Part shown: positions 48,501 to 57,400 of the stretch, in pieces | Numbering within the stretch: the stretch's first letter is position 1 | How the letters are laid out: each line of letters starts with the position of its first letter | NCBI RefSeq assembly: GCF_021596505.1 | Contig: NZ_PJIZ01000011.1 | Coordinates: forward strand, 1-64,000 | Origin: Nostoc sp. CMAA1605 | Lineage (GTDB): Bacteria; Cyanobacteriota; Cyanobacteriia; Cyanobacteriales; Nostocaceae | Length of the DNA stretch: 64,000 nt | Direction: 5' to 3' | The notes under the pieces: generated by a model | Seen by the model: only the letters and a program-made list of their open reading frames with translations | Told to the model about the DNA's origin: nothing | Databases searched by the model: none | Translations under genes and position numbers: made by a program

Positions 48501-49025
48501 TCCCGACGCGTGGCTGAATTGCTGAATGAATATTTAGAAGCCATGACCAAAGGGGTATTTGATAACGGTGGCACAGTAGATAAATTTATGGGAGATGCAA
48601 TTTTAGCTTTGTATGGTGCGCCAGAAGAACTCACTCCTAATGAACAGGTGCGTCGAGCCGTGAATACAGCTAGAGCTATGCAAAAGTCATTGATAAAATT
48701 AAACCAAAAATGGCAAAGTCAAGGCATATTTGATGCTGAACATGGCAGTGGCGTACAGTTTCGCTGTGGAATTCACCAGGGTACAGCCGTTGTAGGAATG
48801 TTTGGGAGTGCGGAAAGGGCAGACTACACCGCAATTGGGCCGAGTGTCAATATTGCGGCTAGATTGCAAGCTGCTGCGGTTCCAGGTACGATTTTGGTTT
48901 CGGCGGCGGTTGCTGATTATTTACAGGACGAAGAAATTACTAAAGGTAGTCCATTGAAGCTCAAAGGAGTTGATGAAACAGTTTTGACCTTTGTTGTGAC
49001 ACCAGAAGTAACTGTCAATCGTTAA
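45504..49025 (+). CDS. cyaC: CyaC-type hybrid kinase / adenylate cyclase
   Basis: A 1173-residue multidomain signalling protein: receiver 1 (~10-125, acceptor Asp59), two GAF domains (~150-325 and ~335-510), HisKA (NISHEFRTPITL, about residue 537), HATPase (DTGIGIA, GSGLGLALVKELVELHGG), receiver 2 (~815-930; LIVTDLMMPMVTG) and a class III cyclase domain (~975-1165; VLFSDIVGFTQLANTL, GDAILALYG). This order matches CyaC of Anabaena and Spirulina, where the kinase phosphorylates the second receiver to stimulate cAMP production. All catalytic motifs appear intact. Confidence 0.92.
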   Translation: MKSQVNSKPKILVVDDEPDNLDLLYRTFYREYKVLRATSGPAALDLLAQEGEVAVIISDQRMPIMSGTEFLSLTATQYPDIIRIILTGYTDVEDLVEAINAGKVFKYVTKPWEAEELKGVVRQALDTHNVLKARTRELTRTLRQESLLNTITNTIRSALDYRQILQAIVDTVGQMLEVDVCLLRPFQDEQLVDEGFIYQKAASAEVNQEDSTAPINHPTPASVLAQTVWETREVQVINDVEGDERVYGGTSELQNRAEAFEEAHISSSLVVPLLWQQQLMAVLALHQCHQGRIWEADEVQLVLMVADQAALALSQAYAYEQVRALAKREALINTVTTAIRSSLNPQDIFAAITQQLGQALQVDGCVLSLWAEEDEYVQYVGLYDSSRPLENHSLAVSDKEYSGNYQLNIPGLAESQVPIRDNPILQEIIKTHEPVVIDDLNNYGSKIQGFDLPGKQPARSLMVVPLVADDKCIGSITLREGSKARRWLSSDIELAKTVADQAAIAVQQSRLYQKTREQAERLLQLDKQKTEFFQNISHEFRTPITLIQGPLESAVSTGEGLSYDQSAIALRNSRRLLRLVNQLLDLQRLDAGRMQPSFRPSDLVEFVSQIVESFRPYCEKKSLQLATDFSECPTVYLDMEKFDKVVYNLLSNAMKFTPEGGTIKVTLKNVGNRCLLQVQDTGIGIAQEQIPHLFERFRQAEGSENRSYEGSGLGLALVKELVELHGGAVTVESVYGQGTTFSLLLVAGNAHLPQQQVSETRVEVNTSRASVELADLELVELNTDTTLDLDLSIPVEAQPTPREHTPGTASDRSQYSILVVDDNADLRTYVSDILRRSGYQVQTARNGYEGFGKAQAIHPNLIVTDLMMPMVTGLEMIRMIRSEEKLKGTPIILLTAKVDEETRIEGTEYGADAYLAKPFNDRELLAEVRNLLALKENERRVLELNTYLTESVLKRFLPPTLVSKAAAGALSLDLRPEPRLITVLFSDIVGFTQLANTLRSRRVAELLNEYLEAMTKGVFDNGGTVDKFMGDAILALYGAPEELTPNEQVRRAVNTARAMQKSLIKLNQKWQSQGIFDAEHGSGVQFRCGIHQGTAVVGMFGSAERADYTAIGPSVNIAARLQAAAVPGTILVSAAVADYLQDEEITKGSPLKLKGVDETVLTFVVTPEVTVNR

Positions 49026-49088
49026 AATATAAGAATTTGACTTGACTGTGAGCCAAAGCATGGAATTTCATTTAGTTCCCGATGCAAC

Positions 49089-50333
49089 ATGACTGGAAAA
49101 GTTGCAGATAAAACCCCCATAGCAGCCAAATTTGGGCGGCGACATGAAGATCCGCCTGGTTTGTGGATAGCTGTAGCTATAGGTTCATTGTCTTTGCATT
49201 TGCTGGTTTTTTGGCTAATGCGATCGCCGAATGGATTTCGTCCTTGGTTTCCTCAACAAAGCCAAGACATTGTTCCTGTGGAGTTGATAGAAGTTGCACC
49301 TCAGCCATCAACAAGCCAAACAACAGTAGCACCAAAAACTACAACTAAAGATGAGCAGACTGTCAATTTAGATAGCAGTGTTCAGCAAAATAACACTCAA
49401 AATGAGTCTCCATCTGAGACACAAATATTGGCTCAAGAAAAGTCTCCTCCAATAGAATCGACACCAACCCCAACCCCAACTCCAACTCCAACCCCAACAC
49501 CAGAAGCGACACAGCCAACCCCACTACCAACTCCCCCTATAGTTCCATCAGGCGATCGCCCTTGGGAACGTCGCGAAGACATAGAATTAGGTAAAGGCAC
49601 ACCATTACCATCAGATACTCCTCCTGTTACGCCAGAACAGATTGCTAAATCAGAAGCAGTAGAAGGTACAACACCACGCACTCAAGAGGAAGAACCAGTC
49701 AACAACTCCTCTCAGGAATCTCCATCCTCTCCCAATGAAGCAACGAACGGTAATGTTGGTGAGCAAAATTTCCCTGCTAATGGAGAATCTACCAGTGATT
49801 CTAATAACGTAGATACTCCACCTACTCCCAATGGAGAAACCGCTAGTAATTCTAGTGAAAATAACTCATCTTCTAACCCAGAAACCACTAATAACCCCAC
49901 TACGGAAAATTCACCCCCTGCTAACAGTGGTGGATTGATCGCAGGCGTACTTTCCATAGATGATAATGAAGCGCGCCAACTTATACAGCAAGGCCTGATT
50001 AGAAACCGAGATATTCCCAGTGTTTTTGCTGTATACCAAGGAAACACAACAAAATCTCTAGAAAATAGCTCCAGCTATCTCCCAAGCAACTCTACACTAC
50101 AACCGGCAAAATTATTAGTAAGTTTAATCATTGATCAAAATGGTAGCTTCCAACAAGCGCAAGTTTTAGAACTTCCTGGTGAATTGCAAAGTGAAAAGGG
50201 TGTATACGAGCAAATCGTCAACGACATATTCAAAAACGACAGTTGTATCCCAGCTAAAAATCAAGACGGTACACCACTAGACCTAAGCAATTGTTATATA
50301 TGGGTTGATATCAAGCCTCAAACCGCTAATTAA
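49089..50333 (+). CDS. TonB-like protein with TP-repeat linker
   Basis: A 414-residue protein with a single N-terminal transmembrane helix (~28-46), a Pro/Thr/Ser/Asn-rich periplasmic linker (~70-280) containing seven Thr-Pro repeats, and a C-terminal ~110-residue domain (AKLLVSLIIDQNGSFQQAQVL and following) resembling TonB C-terminal domains. The Thr-Pro part is encoded by a CCAACC/CCAACT hexamer array. TonB proteins carry energy from ExbB/ExbD to outer-membrane receptors; no ExbB/D or receptor gene is near. The position 63 bases after cyaC may mean co-transcription. Confidence 0.7.
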   Translation: MTGKVADKTPIAAKFGRRHEDPPGLWIAVAIGSLSLHLLVFWLMRSPNGFRPWFPQQSQDIVPVELIEVAPQPSTSQTTVAPKTTTKDEQTVNLDSSVQQNNTQNESPSETQILAQEKSPPIESTPTPTPTPTPTPTPEATQPTPLPTPPIVPSGDRPWERREDIELGKGTPLPSDTPPVTPEQIAKSEAVEGTTPRTQEEEPVNNSSQESPSSPNEATNGNVGEQNFPANGESTSDSNNVDTPPTPNGETASNSSENNSSSNPETTNNPTTENSPPANSGGLIAGVLSIDDNEARQLIQQGLIRNRDIPSVFAVYQGNTTKSLENSSSYLPSNSTLQPAKLLVSLIIDQNGSFQQAQVLELPGELQSEKGVYEQIVNDIFKNDSCIPAKNQDGTPLDLSNCYIWVDIKPQTAN

Positions 50334-50384
50334 ATACTTGAATTATTAATACAGTCGTGTTAAACTAATATAGTTGCAAATTTT

Positions 50385-50455
50385 GCGGGCGTAGTTTAGT
50401 GGTAAAACTATAGCCTTCCAAGCTATTAATGCGGGTTCGATTCCCGCCGCCCGCT
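50385..50455 (+). tRNA. tRNA-Gly (TCC)
   Basis: A 71-nt cloverleaf: acceptor GCGGGCG/CGCCCGC, D-arm GTTT...AAAC, anticodon loop CTTCCAA (anticodon TCC), T-arm GCGGG-TTCGATT-CCCGC, discriminator T. The CCA end is not encoded. Confidence 0.95.
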
Positions 50456-50463
50456 TAAACCTC

Positions 50464-50499
50464 AAAAACCTTGTGAGTCTTACATCACAAGGTTTTTTT
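50464..50499 (+). terminator. Rho-independent terminator after tRNA-Gly
   Basis: A perfect 12-bp stem AAAACCTTGTGA / TCACAAGGTTTT with an 8-base loop followed by a T-run ending at 50499, 10 bases after the tRNA. Confidence 0.9.
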
Positions 50500-50567
50500 G
50501 TATTTATAGAATAGTTATCTTAATAGTACATACGCACCAAAAATTGATAAAAATTTGGGGTGGTTTA

Positions 50568-50945
50568 GGTTATCCCTGTTCTGTCACTCTCCGAAAACTT
50601 TTGCCATTTCTGAATTCTATAGCTTTTATATAACAGGCGTTTGCGCGATTGTTTTCTGATAATAAATACAAGACCAACTTTTTTCTAATAGTATAGCTTG
50701 TATTGATGCCCTCATAGGGCTTCTAGCGATTTCCCTCCCGGAAAATGACAAAAGCGGGTTATCCCTGTTCTGTCACTCTCCGAAAACTTTTGCCATTTCT
50801 GAATTCTATAGCTTTTGTATAACAGGCGTTTGCGCGATTATTTTCTGACAATAAATACAAGACCAACTTTTTTCTAATAGTATAGCTTGTATTGATGCCC
50901 TCATAAGGTTTCTAGCGATTGCCCTCCCGGAAAGTGACAAAAGCG
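50568..50945. repeat. Tandem duplication of a 189-bp unit with IS-like ends
   Basis: Two nearly identical 189-bp copies (50568-50756, 50757-50945) lie head to tail. Each contains inverted ends TGTCACTCTCCG and CGGAAARTGACA (50582-50750 and 50771-50939), so each could be a ~169-bp non-autonomous element. Visible differences are a few single bases (for example TTTTATATAA versus TTTTGTATAA). The second copy runs into the 3' end of the transposase remnant. Confidence 0.8.
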
Positions 50946-51384
50946 GGTTATAGCAATACGAACATACGTTAGGACATTGCTTAAATGCAGCATCTACACA
51001 ATCACGAAATGCTTCAAATTCATCCCACCGTTGCCTCATCCAGTTTTTGAGTACAAACCACCAACGTTCAATTTTGTTAAAATCGGGGGAATAGGTGGGC
51101 AGATACCAGATTTCACATTGAGCTTCTGCCACAATTTCATTGATGAGTTGAGAACGATGAAAAGTTGCATTGTCAATGACAATTACATCACCTGGTTGCA
51201 ACTGTGGCAGTAGACACTGCTCTAACCACATCTCAAATAAATCGCGGTTACAAGAACCCTCAAAAGTCATGGGCGCAAAAACTTTGCCTTCTTTGAGGGC
51301 GGCAATCCAACTGACTCGTTGAGTACGCCTTCCGGATTTAAGACTATGAAAACGCTGCCCAATCTCACAATGCACTTGTTGCAC
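50806..51384 (-). pseudogene. IS630-family transposase remnant, truncated at both ends
   Basis: The central DDE region is clear: CEIGQRFHSLKSG, SWIAALKEGKVFAP, DVIVIDNATFHRS (second Asp) and YSPDFNKIERWWFVLKNWM (Glu). The N-terminal HTH domain and first Asp (expected YxDE) are missing; upstream the frame continues into a different protein. After CPNV, where IS630 transposases normally end, the frame reads ~45 residues of unrelated sequence from the 189-bp repeat. The first in-frame start is GTG. Not expected to be active. Confidence 0.82.
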
Positions 51385-51612
51385 CAGTTCATCAACAGAC
51401 TGCTGGTTCTGCTCTTTAAATGGGACAAATTGACCAGTGGCTTTTAGTTCCTCAAGGAGAGACCGAATTATTTCTCGAATTAATTCTGCATCTGCGCCTT
51501 GGTAAATGCGATCGCCTATTTCAGTAAAAAATATGCTGCCGTGCGTTACGAACTGCGTTGATAGAATTATTGTAGATGAAGCGGGAATGATACCACAGCA
51601 TCAGACAGTAGC
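51385..51612 (-). pseudogene. Fragment of effector-associated-type domain, fused in frame to the transposase remnant
   Basis: The minus-strand frame that continues upstream of the transposase reads GSIFFTEIGDRIYQGADAEL followed by IREIIRSLLEELKATGQFVPF. The IGDRIYQGAD-IRE-LL segment is the second half of a domain seen in Nostoc conflict proteins; the first half (GKYN-NIG-GE) is missing. The complementary first half occurs on the other strand at 53940-54110. No start codon for a full gene is present. Domain naming rests on pattern recognition only. Confidence 0.55.
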
Positions 51613-52329
51613 TGTGATTGGCTAAACTCTAAACCTAATTTACTTAATGTTGCCGTATCTAGAGCAGAAGAACTGTTTATTTTAGTTGGTAATCTTTATA
51701 GATTAGAAAAAGCTCAAGGTTATACCCGTAAACTTGTAGAACATATTCGAGAACATGGTGAAATTTTTGAGTACAAATCCAAAGATGACTTTCCTGAACA
51801 GAGGCCAGAAGCTACCCTTGTTCTTGATTGTGATCATTTAGATATTTTAAAAACAGCTATTGATGAAGCTGAAGAAGAAATCACGATTGTTACACCTTGG
51901 ATTCGTGGTTTACATAAAAACTCAGAACCAGAGCGGTTTGCTAGAGAGATATTATCAGCTTTACAAAGAGGGGTAAAGATAGAAGTAATTTATGGTTATA
52001 TGGGTGCTGATGGCATTGATGATAATGACATTAAAGCGGAAAACCATTTGAGAAAATTAGTTCCTCAATATCCAGGTTTAACACTACATTCTTTAGGAAA
52101 AGAACAATATAAACGAAGTAAAGGTACAAATCAGAGAATTTTAATTTGTGACTCTAAATTTGCTGTCGTTGGTAGTTGGAATTGGCTTTCTCACCTCTAC
52201 AGAGATTACTGCATTAAGAATCGTGGCAATACAAAAGCTCAGATTCGTCAAGAAACTAGCATAAAAATTTTAGAATCAACTTTAATCTCCGAAATCAAAA
52301 ACCAAGTAAAACAATATTTAAAGGTTTAG
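51580..52329 (+). pseudogene. 5'-truncated SF1 helicase C-terminus with phospholipase D-like domain
   Basis: One open frame of ~250 codons, lacking a start at its beginning; the first in-frame ATG is 52000. It reads LNSKPNLLNVAVSRAEELFI, helicase motif VI of the Dna2/UPF1-type SF1 family, then a PLD-like region: ITIVTPWIRG, GVKIEVIYGYMG, and a degenerate HKD region with NQRILICDSKFAVVGSWNWL. Similar AAA-PLD fusions belong to putative defence proteins. The break lies beside the EAD fragment and transposase remnant. A short product from 52000 would lack the helicase part. Confidence 0.7.
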
Positions 52330-53634
52330 GAATTTTCAAGACAACACACTACTCGAAACCCGAATGACTCATTGCGTGTACTGGGATTTTCATAATAGCG
52401 AGATGCAGAACGACAATAACTAAAATCATAATCCCAAGAACCACCCCGAAGCATTCTATATTCTGGATTTCCATCTATTATCCATACACTACCATCTGAT
52501 GGTGCATCTTGATAGTCTTCATGTTGATAGTCAGCGCACCATTCCCAAACATTTCCGTACATATCATATAATCCAAAGCTATTAGCAAGGAAAAATTCCG
52601 ACTTCGCTGGTTTGACTCACACGAAAATGTGTTTGTCGTTCCTCACAATAATCCGCTAAATCTCTCGTAATTATTGCACCACAATAAAATGAAGAGGTTG
52701 TGTTAGCACGACAAGCATATTCCCATTCTGCTTCACTAGGTAAACGATAGACTCGTCCTGTTTTCTGTGAGAGTCTAGCACAAAATTCTTGTGCTTCATA
52801 CCAAGAAATACACTCTACAGGTAATTTATCTCCTCTAACATATGATGGCTCAGATTCAAGTTCGTATTTGATTTTTGGAAAATTTGCAACCTCTCGCCAC
52901 TGTGCTTGAGTAATAGGATATTTACCCAGAAAGAATGGTTTAAGAGTAACTAAATGTTGAGGTCGTTCATCCTCCACTGTTCCAGATTCGTCTTTAGATG
53001 CTCCCATTGTAAATGAACCCCCAGGTATAGAAACCATTTTTAGTTCAACACCCTTGTTCAAGTCTTCTACAAAGTATTCTGCTTGTTTAATAGAACGTCT
53101 AGTAATGTTTCCCTGCTTACCTACTGTTACCGTTTCAAAATCAAAGGTTGAAATAGCTGGCAGTTCTGCTCTAGGTAAATATTGAAATATTTCTGAATTT
53201 GTGAGTTCTAGTTTTTTACTTATCTCATAATCAACTGGTGGCAAATATTTAGCTAATGTGTCAATCCTGGTGTTACTAAAAACTTCTTGTAATACTTCTC
53301 TTAAAGCTTCCTTGATTATTTCTGGGTTTATGCCGTTGTAGATATCGCCAAATTGATTACCTTTGGCTTGTCCCATGTTGTAATTATATTTTCCTAATTG
53401 GAAGACAATTTGATATACTTGCTGCCTATCTGCATTTAATATTGATGTGAATTTTTGTATGTCATCTGCTTCTACTCCAAGATTCGTTAGTGTACTAATG
53501 ACAGTTGATATGTCAGTTTGTGCGGCTTCACCTTTAGCAATACGTTCAAAGATTGTAATTAATTCACTGAAATTAGACAATTTGAACTCCATAGATTTGT
53601 TGAACGTATATAGTAAGTAAGATATTTTTATCAA
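52326..53634 (-). pseudogene. Frameshifted EAD-type / formylglycine-generating-enzyme-like protein
   Basis: The first frame (52582-53634, 350 residues) has an N-terminal helical domain (~20-110: LITIFERIAKGEAAQTDIS, then QLGKYNYNMGQAKGNQFGD) followed by an FGE-sulfatase domain (VSIPGGSFTMGASKDE, PVECISWYEAQEFC, RLPSEAEWEYACRA). It stops at EVGIFPC. The second frame (52326-52562) resumes MYGNVWEWCADY...RMLRGGSWD...GFRVVC. Dropping one T at about 52587 joins them as IFPANSFGLYDMYGNVWEW, the expected family sequence. The likely true start is MEFKLSNFSELI. Either a decayed gene, a +1 frameshift or a sequencing error. Its stop overlaps the convergent PLD fragment. Confidence 0.75.
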
Positions 53635-53939
53635 TTTAAAAGCAGGATATTTATTTTTAACAAAAAGATTAAGTTAGATTTTGCAGATGTATATCTATGT
53701 TGATTGAAACATTGCTTTAAACAAGAAAATTAAAATGCGATCGCCACTTCTTAAAACCATAACTGAGCAATAAAATCTGTATTGAATTACACTTTTTTAT
53801 GGATTGATGATTTTAAGGTGTATGAATTTATTAAAAAGTGTATGAAAAAGATTCACTATATTTGTGCAGAATTACCACATATCGGGATAGATAATGATGC
53901 TACGGTAAATACAGAATGGCTATCTGGTAATTTTAAGTT
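53635..53939. other. AT-rich intergenic stretch
   Basis: About 305 bases between divergent EAD-type genes. A plus-strand frame from 53782 gives MNYTFLWIDDFKVYEFIKKC but matches no family I know and overlaps the next gene; not called. Promoters for both flanking genes would lie here. Confidence 0.45.
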
Positions 53940-54152
53940 ATGCCCTCCCCCGATCAACTACTGGCTATCTTTGACCGCATTGTTGAAGGTAAAAATACTA
54001 ATGAGGCGGATATTGAGCAATTGCGGCGATCGCTCAAAATAGTTGAAGGTGTGATACAGTTAGTATCCCAAAATGGCAAATTCAACAGTAACATTGGGCA
54101 GATAACTGGGGAGCATACTTGTCAATCTGCCCCTAAGGAAAATGGCTATTAG
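53940..54152 (+). pseudogene. Truncated EAD-type N-terminal domain
   Basis: A 70-residue frame whose first ~58 residues (MPSPDQLLAIFDRIVEGKNT, LRRSLKIVEG, SQNGKFNSNIGQITGE) are homologous by eye to the N-terminus of the FGE-like protein nearby (LITIFERIAKGEA, FQLGKYNYNMGQAKG). The expected continuation IGDRIYQG-like is absent; instead HTCQSAPKENGY follows and the frame ends near the HsdS remnant. The missing half is on the opposite strand at 51385-51545. Confidence 0.6.
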
Positions 54153-54457
54153 GCTGTTAACACTTGTTTTGCTGCGATTTCCATCGGTTTGTCGCTGCTG
54201 TCTCGCCCTTGTTTCAATTTGGCTTCTAGGGTATCGCAGAGAGACATCAGGCGATCGCACTTCTCTACAATCCGTTTTTGTTCTGCAAGTGGGGGAAGGG
54301 GAACTAAAATTTCTCGAATCTTGCCAACACTTAAGCTAAACAAACCACTTGTAGTTATAGCTAAATTCCTCATTTCTGCCATACCACTAGGAGAATTGAG
54401 AAAAAGGAGTGTAAACCTGTATTTCCACGTTTTATTTTTCATAGTTAGAAGTGTCAT
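54149..54457 (-). pseudogene. hsdS: HsdS C-terminal remnant (type I restriction specificity subunit)
   Basis: A 102-residue frame with the end of a target-recognition domain (SGLFSLSVGKIREILVPLPP) and the conserved coiled-coil LAEQKRIVEKCDRLMSLCDT, diagnostic of HsdS. A full HsdS has ~400 residues and two recognition domains, so ~75% is missing. No hsdM or hsdR is in the window. It overlaps the 3' end of the helicase gene by 26 bases, so it may have been joined there by deletion. Confidence 0.8.
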
Positions 54458-57347
54458 CTAGCAACCAATTTATTTCTACTGTCTTGTCAAAAGGTACGAG
54501 ATAAAGACCACAAATTTTGCTGACTCTATCTACTGAAATATTCTCAAAATCACACCAAGCACGGGCAGCTTGGTTAGCTATCTTTTCAATCTCAGCAGCT
54601 TGAATTGCGGCACAAGGTTCTGATTCTATACAAGTAATTAAGTCAAGAATAGCAAGTTCATCTTGCTTTTCAAGCTTTTTGCTTGACAAGTTGAAAAGTA
54701 TGGGACAATACTTACTTTCATATTTAAGCAGTACAAAGATACGGGGTTGAGGCTTGGAATAGTTCCTTGCACTCAGTAAATATTCTGGCAGTTCTTCAGC
54801 ACGCCTCCGGTATTGTTCAAGCACTGCTACATGAGACATTATGGACTCAGCACCAAGTCCACCAATGTCTTTCAAAAACTTACTGTCTCGTGTCAGTTGT
54901 TCCACATCCAAATCACTATCAAGCGTTATTTCAGAGTGTTCTCCTTCTGATATGACACCAGATCCCAAAATGCGTTTCGATTTATCGTGGCGATGAACAA
55001 TGCGAGTAAATCTCTTACAGATATCGTTGTGTACGCGGGAGAGGCTGTGTGTTTGATCTATGATTGACGGTACAAGTGTATAGAACTGAACCACTCGTTC
55101 AGAATTTGCGGTCATCCTCAACACTCTACCTGCCCTTTGAAATAGCTCATCCGCTCCTTCGGGTGGGTCGTAGTTTACCACAGTATCGGCATCTTGTAAA
55201 TTAACACCTACACCATCTGCATCAGTACAAATTAGTACATCATACTCTCGGCTTGCATTGTAATTATGAGAACGTGGTGAAAACTGTTTTAGGACTTCAG
55301 AACGCTGTAGTCCAGCCTTCAATCGTGGATTACCTTCATCTGTTTCAACCGTACAACCAATCCTAAGTGCCTCATTAAATGTTCTCTCCAACATACTTAG
55401 TAAATACTGGGCAGTCAGATATCTCTTGACAAATATGATGACTTTACCCCTCGTATCTAGGCAATGCTCCTCAATAATGTTCTGCAATTTCCGAAACTTG
55501 TCATCTGTGTAGTTACTCTGCCTAAGCCGTGCCAACGGTGGTATCAGAGTATCTATACGCTCTTCCAAGCTTAGATACATCGGTGTTTTATGAGGCCGGT
55601 TTTGTGTATCAACCACGTTAAAAGAACGATGTTCTTGATTATGAATATCAGTAGCAGACTCTTCCCATAGGTTTAGAGTGAGTTGAGATGAGTCTTCTGT
55701 TTGCTCACAAGAGCTTAATGTCGCAAGATTGCGTTCAATACTGTCTGCCATTGCAACAGGTGAACTAAGCCAGTTTGTAAGTGAGGAATTATACACTGTA
55801 TCGATCGCACTCTCGCATAGAGCCATTTTCTCATCATCAAACCATTCATGTGGAGACTTAAAAGCTTGATCAAAACAACGGCGATCAAAAGCAGCTTGTA
55901 GTTCAGGCTGTAAGAACAACTGGTAGCGTAATGAATATAGTTTGAGGCTTTTTGGTAGATAACGTCGTTCATCACCAAACTGAATAAAAGTTCGTCCGTT
56001 TGTATCAATATCACCTCTGTTTCGAGCCATTTGTAAAACGTGAGGTAATCCTAAAATGGTCACGATTGGTAAGCGGGAAAACTCTTCGGCATCACTAATT
56101 TCCCAAGGAATTTGCTCTTCCAATAGATTAGGTTTATAAAACCGATGAGGTAGAAGATATAGCAAACTATTAAGATTTAAGTAATCTGTGCCGTATGCTG
56201 TAGCCGTGAGCAGAAAGATTTTTGCACCTGCTTTAACTGCTGGTACTATACGTTCATAAACCAAACTTTTACCACGCTTGGACTTTTTCCGTAGAAGTTC
56301 ATTTCGGTAGAAGTGAGCCTCATCAATAATAATCACAGTATTATCATTAGCTCGTTGAAGCAGCTTCTCTAGCTGGGTTGTTAGATGGCGAGATTCCTCA
56401 GAAGCTTTGCGAAACAGCAGATCAATGTTAAAAAACTTAAAGTAAATATTGCGATTTTCAAGCTGCTGTTCCCAATTTTCGCGTACTCCACCAGGAGCAA
56501 TTAAAATAACTAGACTGGTTCTGCCTATCGGTTGCAAACGCAAAGCAATTTCAGCACCTATAACAGTCTTACCCAGACCAGTCGCAGCTATGATAAGTGC
56601 GCCACCATACTCATTAGCTTGACGAAGAGCGCGTGCAATTACACCCTTCTGATAATACACAGGAGAATACGCACCTGAACACAAAGGATATTCAGCTAAG
56701 TTATTGAGCAGAAAAAGTGTTTTAAGATATACCTCGAATGGGGTGGCGAGATTAAGCCAATCCTCTAATTTTTTGATCAGTTCAGCCAGTAAATCTTGGG
56801 CATTTTGAGCAACATCATCATACCAATTTGTAAACAAACAGATCCGCTCAGAATCGTGGCTAACGCTCACTTGCTCTGCTGATTGGCAAAGTCCCCTACC
56901 ACTGTAGTTTGATGAACCATGCCAGATTAGCTTTGAATCACAGATGTAAAATTTACAGTGAAAATGCACTTGCATTTCGCGGGCATCTCGAATAATGAAG
57001 CGTCCGGATTTCATGCGTTCAACTAATTCAAAAACTGTTTTCCACAAATCTGTATCACACTGCCCCAAATCTGCCATAATCTCATCAATGACAGTGGCTC
57101 GGACATGCTTTCCTTCTTCCCGACCAACTAAGATTTGAAATTGTACGTCTGATGCCACATACTTACGACCCAACTTGTATCCAACTAGGGTAAAGTAAGC
57201 ACTAGCAATACGAATTGTATTTTCAGCTTTGGGAAAATAGGCTTTGATAAACTCTAATCCAACACCAGGTCCGACACCTGCAATAGGCTGACCATCAAGA
57301 CTATACTGTAAAACTAATGCTAACTTCGGCTTAGGCTTACGAGGCAT
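54432..57347 (-). CDS. PLD-domain plus SF2 (SNF2-like) helicase, probable defence protein
   Basis: A 971-residue protein. An N-terminal phospholipase D-like domain (~25-165) with a single HKD-type motif (HCKFYICDSK, His130/Lys132, then GSSNYSGRG). Then a helicase: Walker A ATGLGKT (Lys260), IIIDEAHFYRN (342-345), LLTATAYGTDY, and domain 2 KVIIFVKRYLTAQ, DVLICTDADGVGVNLQDAD, ELFQRAGRVLR. Stand-alone PLD-helicase fusions occur in defence islands, where the PLD part is thought to cut DNA. No accompanying methylase or named defence system is present. It appears intact; its C-terminus runs into an HsdS remnant. Confidence 0.82.
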   Translation of the reverse strand: MPRKPKPKLALVLQYSLDGQPIAGVGPGVGLEFIKAYFPKAENTIRIASAYFTLVGYKLGRKYVASDVQFQILVGREEGKHVRATVIDEIMADLGQCDTDLWKTVFELVERMKSGRFIIRDAREMQVHFHCKFYICDSKLIWHGSSNYSGRGLCQSAEQVSVSHDSERICLFTNWYDDVAQNAQDLLAELIKKLEDWLNLATPFEVYLKTLFLLNNLAEYPLCSGAYSPVYYQKGVIARALRQANEYGGALIIAATGLGKTVIGAEIALRLQPIGRTSLVILIAPGGVRENWEQQLENRNIYFKFFNIDLLFRKASEESRHLTTQLEKLLQRANDNTVIIIDEAHFYRNELLRKKSKRGKSLVYERIVPAVKAGAKIFLLTATAYGTDYLNLNSLLYLLPHRFYKPNLLEEQIPWEISDAEEFSRLPIVTILGLPHVLQMARNRGDIDTNGRTFIQFGDERRYLPKSLKLYSLRYQLFLQPELQAAFDRRCFDQAFKSPHEWFDDEKMALCESAIDTVYNSSLTNWLSSPVAMADSIERNLATLSSCEQTEDSSQLTLNLWEESATDIHNQEHRSFNVVDTQNRPHKTPMYLSLEERIDTLIPPLARLRQSNYTDDKFRKLQNIIEEHCLDTRGKVIIFVKRYLTAQYLLSMLERTFNEALRIGCTVETDEGNPRLKAGLQRSEVLKQFSPRSHNYNASREYDVLICTDADGVGVNLQDADTVVNYDPPEGADELFQRAGRVLRMTANSERVVQFYTLVPSIIDQTHSLSRVHNDICKRFTRIVHRHDKSKRILGSGVISEGEHSEITLDSDLDVEQLTRDSKFLKDIGGLGAESIMSHVAVLEQYRRRAEELPEYLLSARNYSKPQPRIFVLLKYESKYCPILFNLSSKKLEKQDELAILDLITCIESEPCAAIQAAEIEKIANQAARAWCDFENISVDRVSKICGLYLVPFDKTVEINWLLDDTSNYEK

Positions 57348-57400
57348 AAGGGGGTGTTACTAATTTCAGTAATACCTATTATCTGTCTTATTGGTACTTA

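Noticed and set aside
52582-52590. Programmed +1 frameshift comparable to the RF2 gene
   Set aside because: The site lacks the CTT-TGA core and an upstream Shine-Dalgarno-like stimulator; a mutation or sequencing error is simpler.
53782-54042. 86-residue plus-strand protein
   Set aside because: It overlaps the EAD-type fragment in another frame and resembles nothing known.
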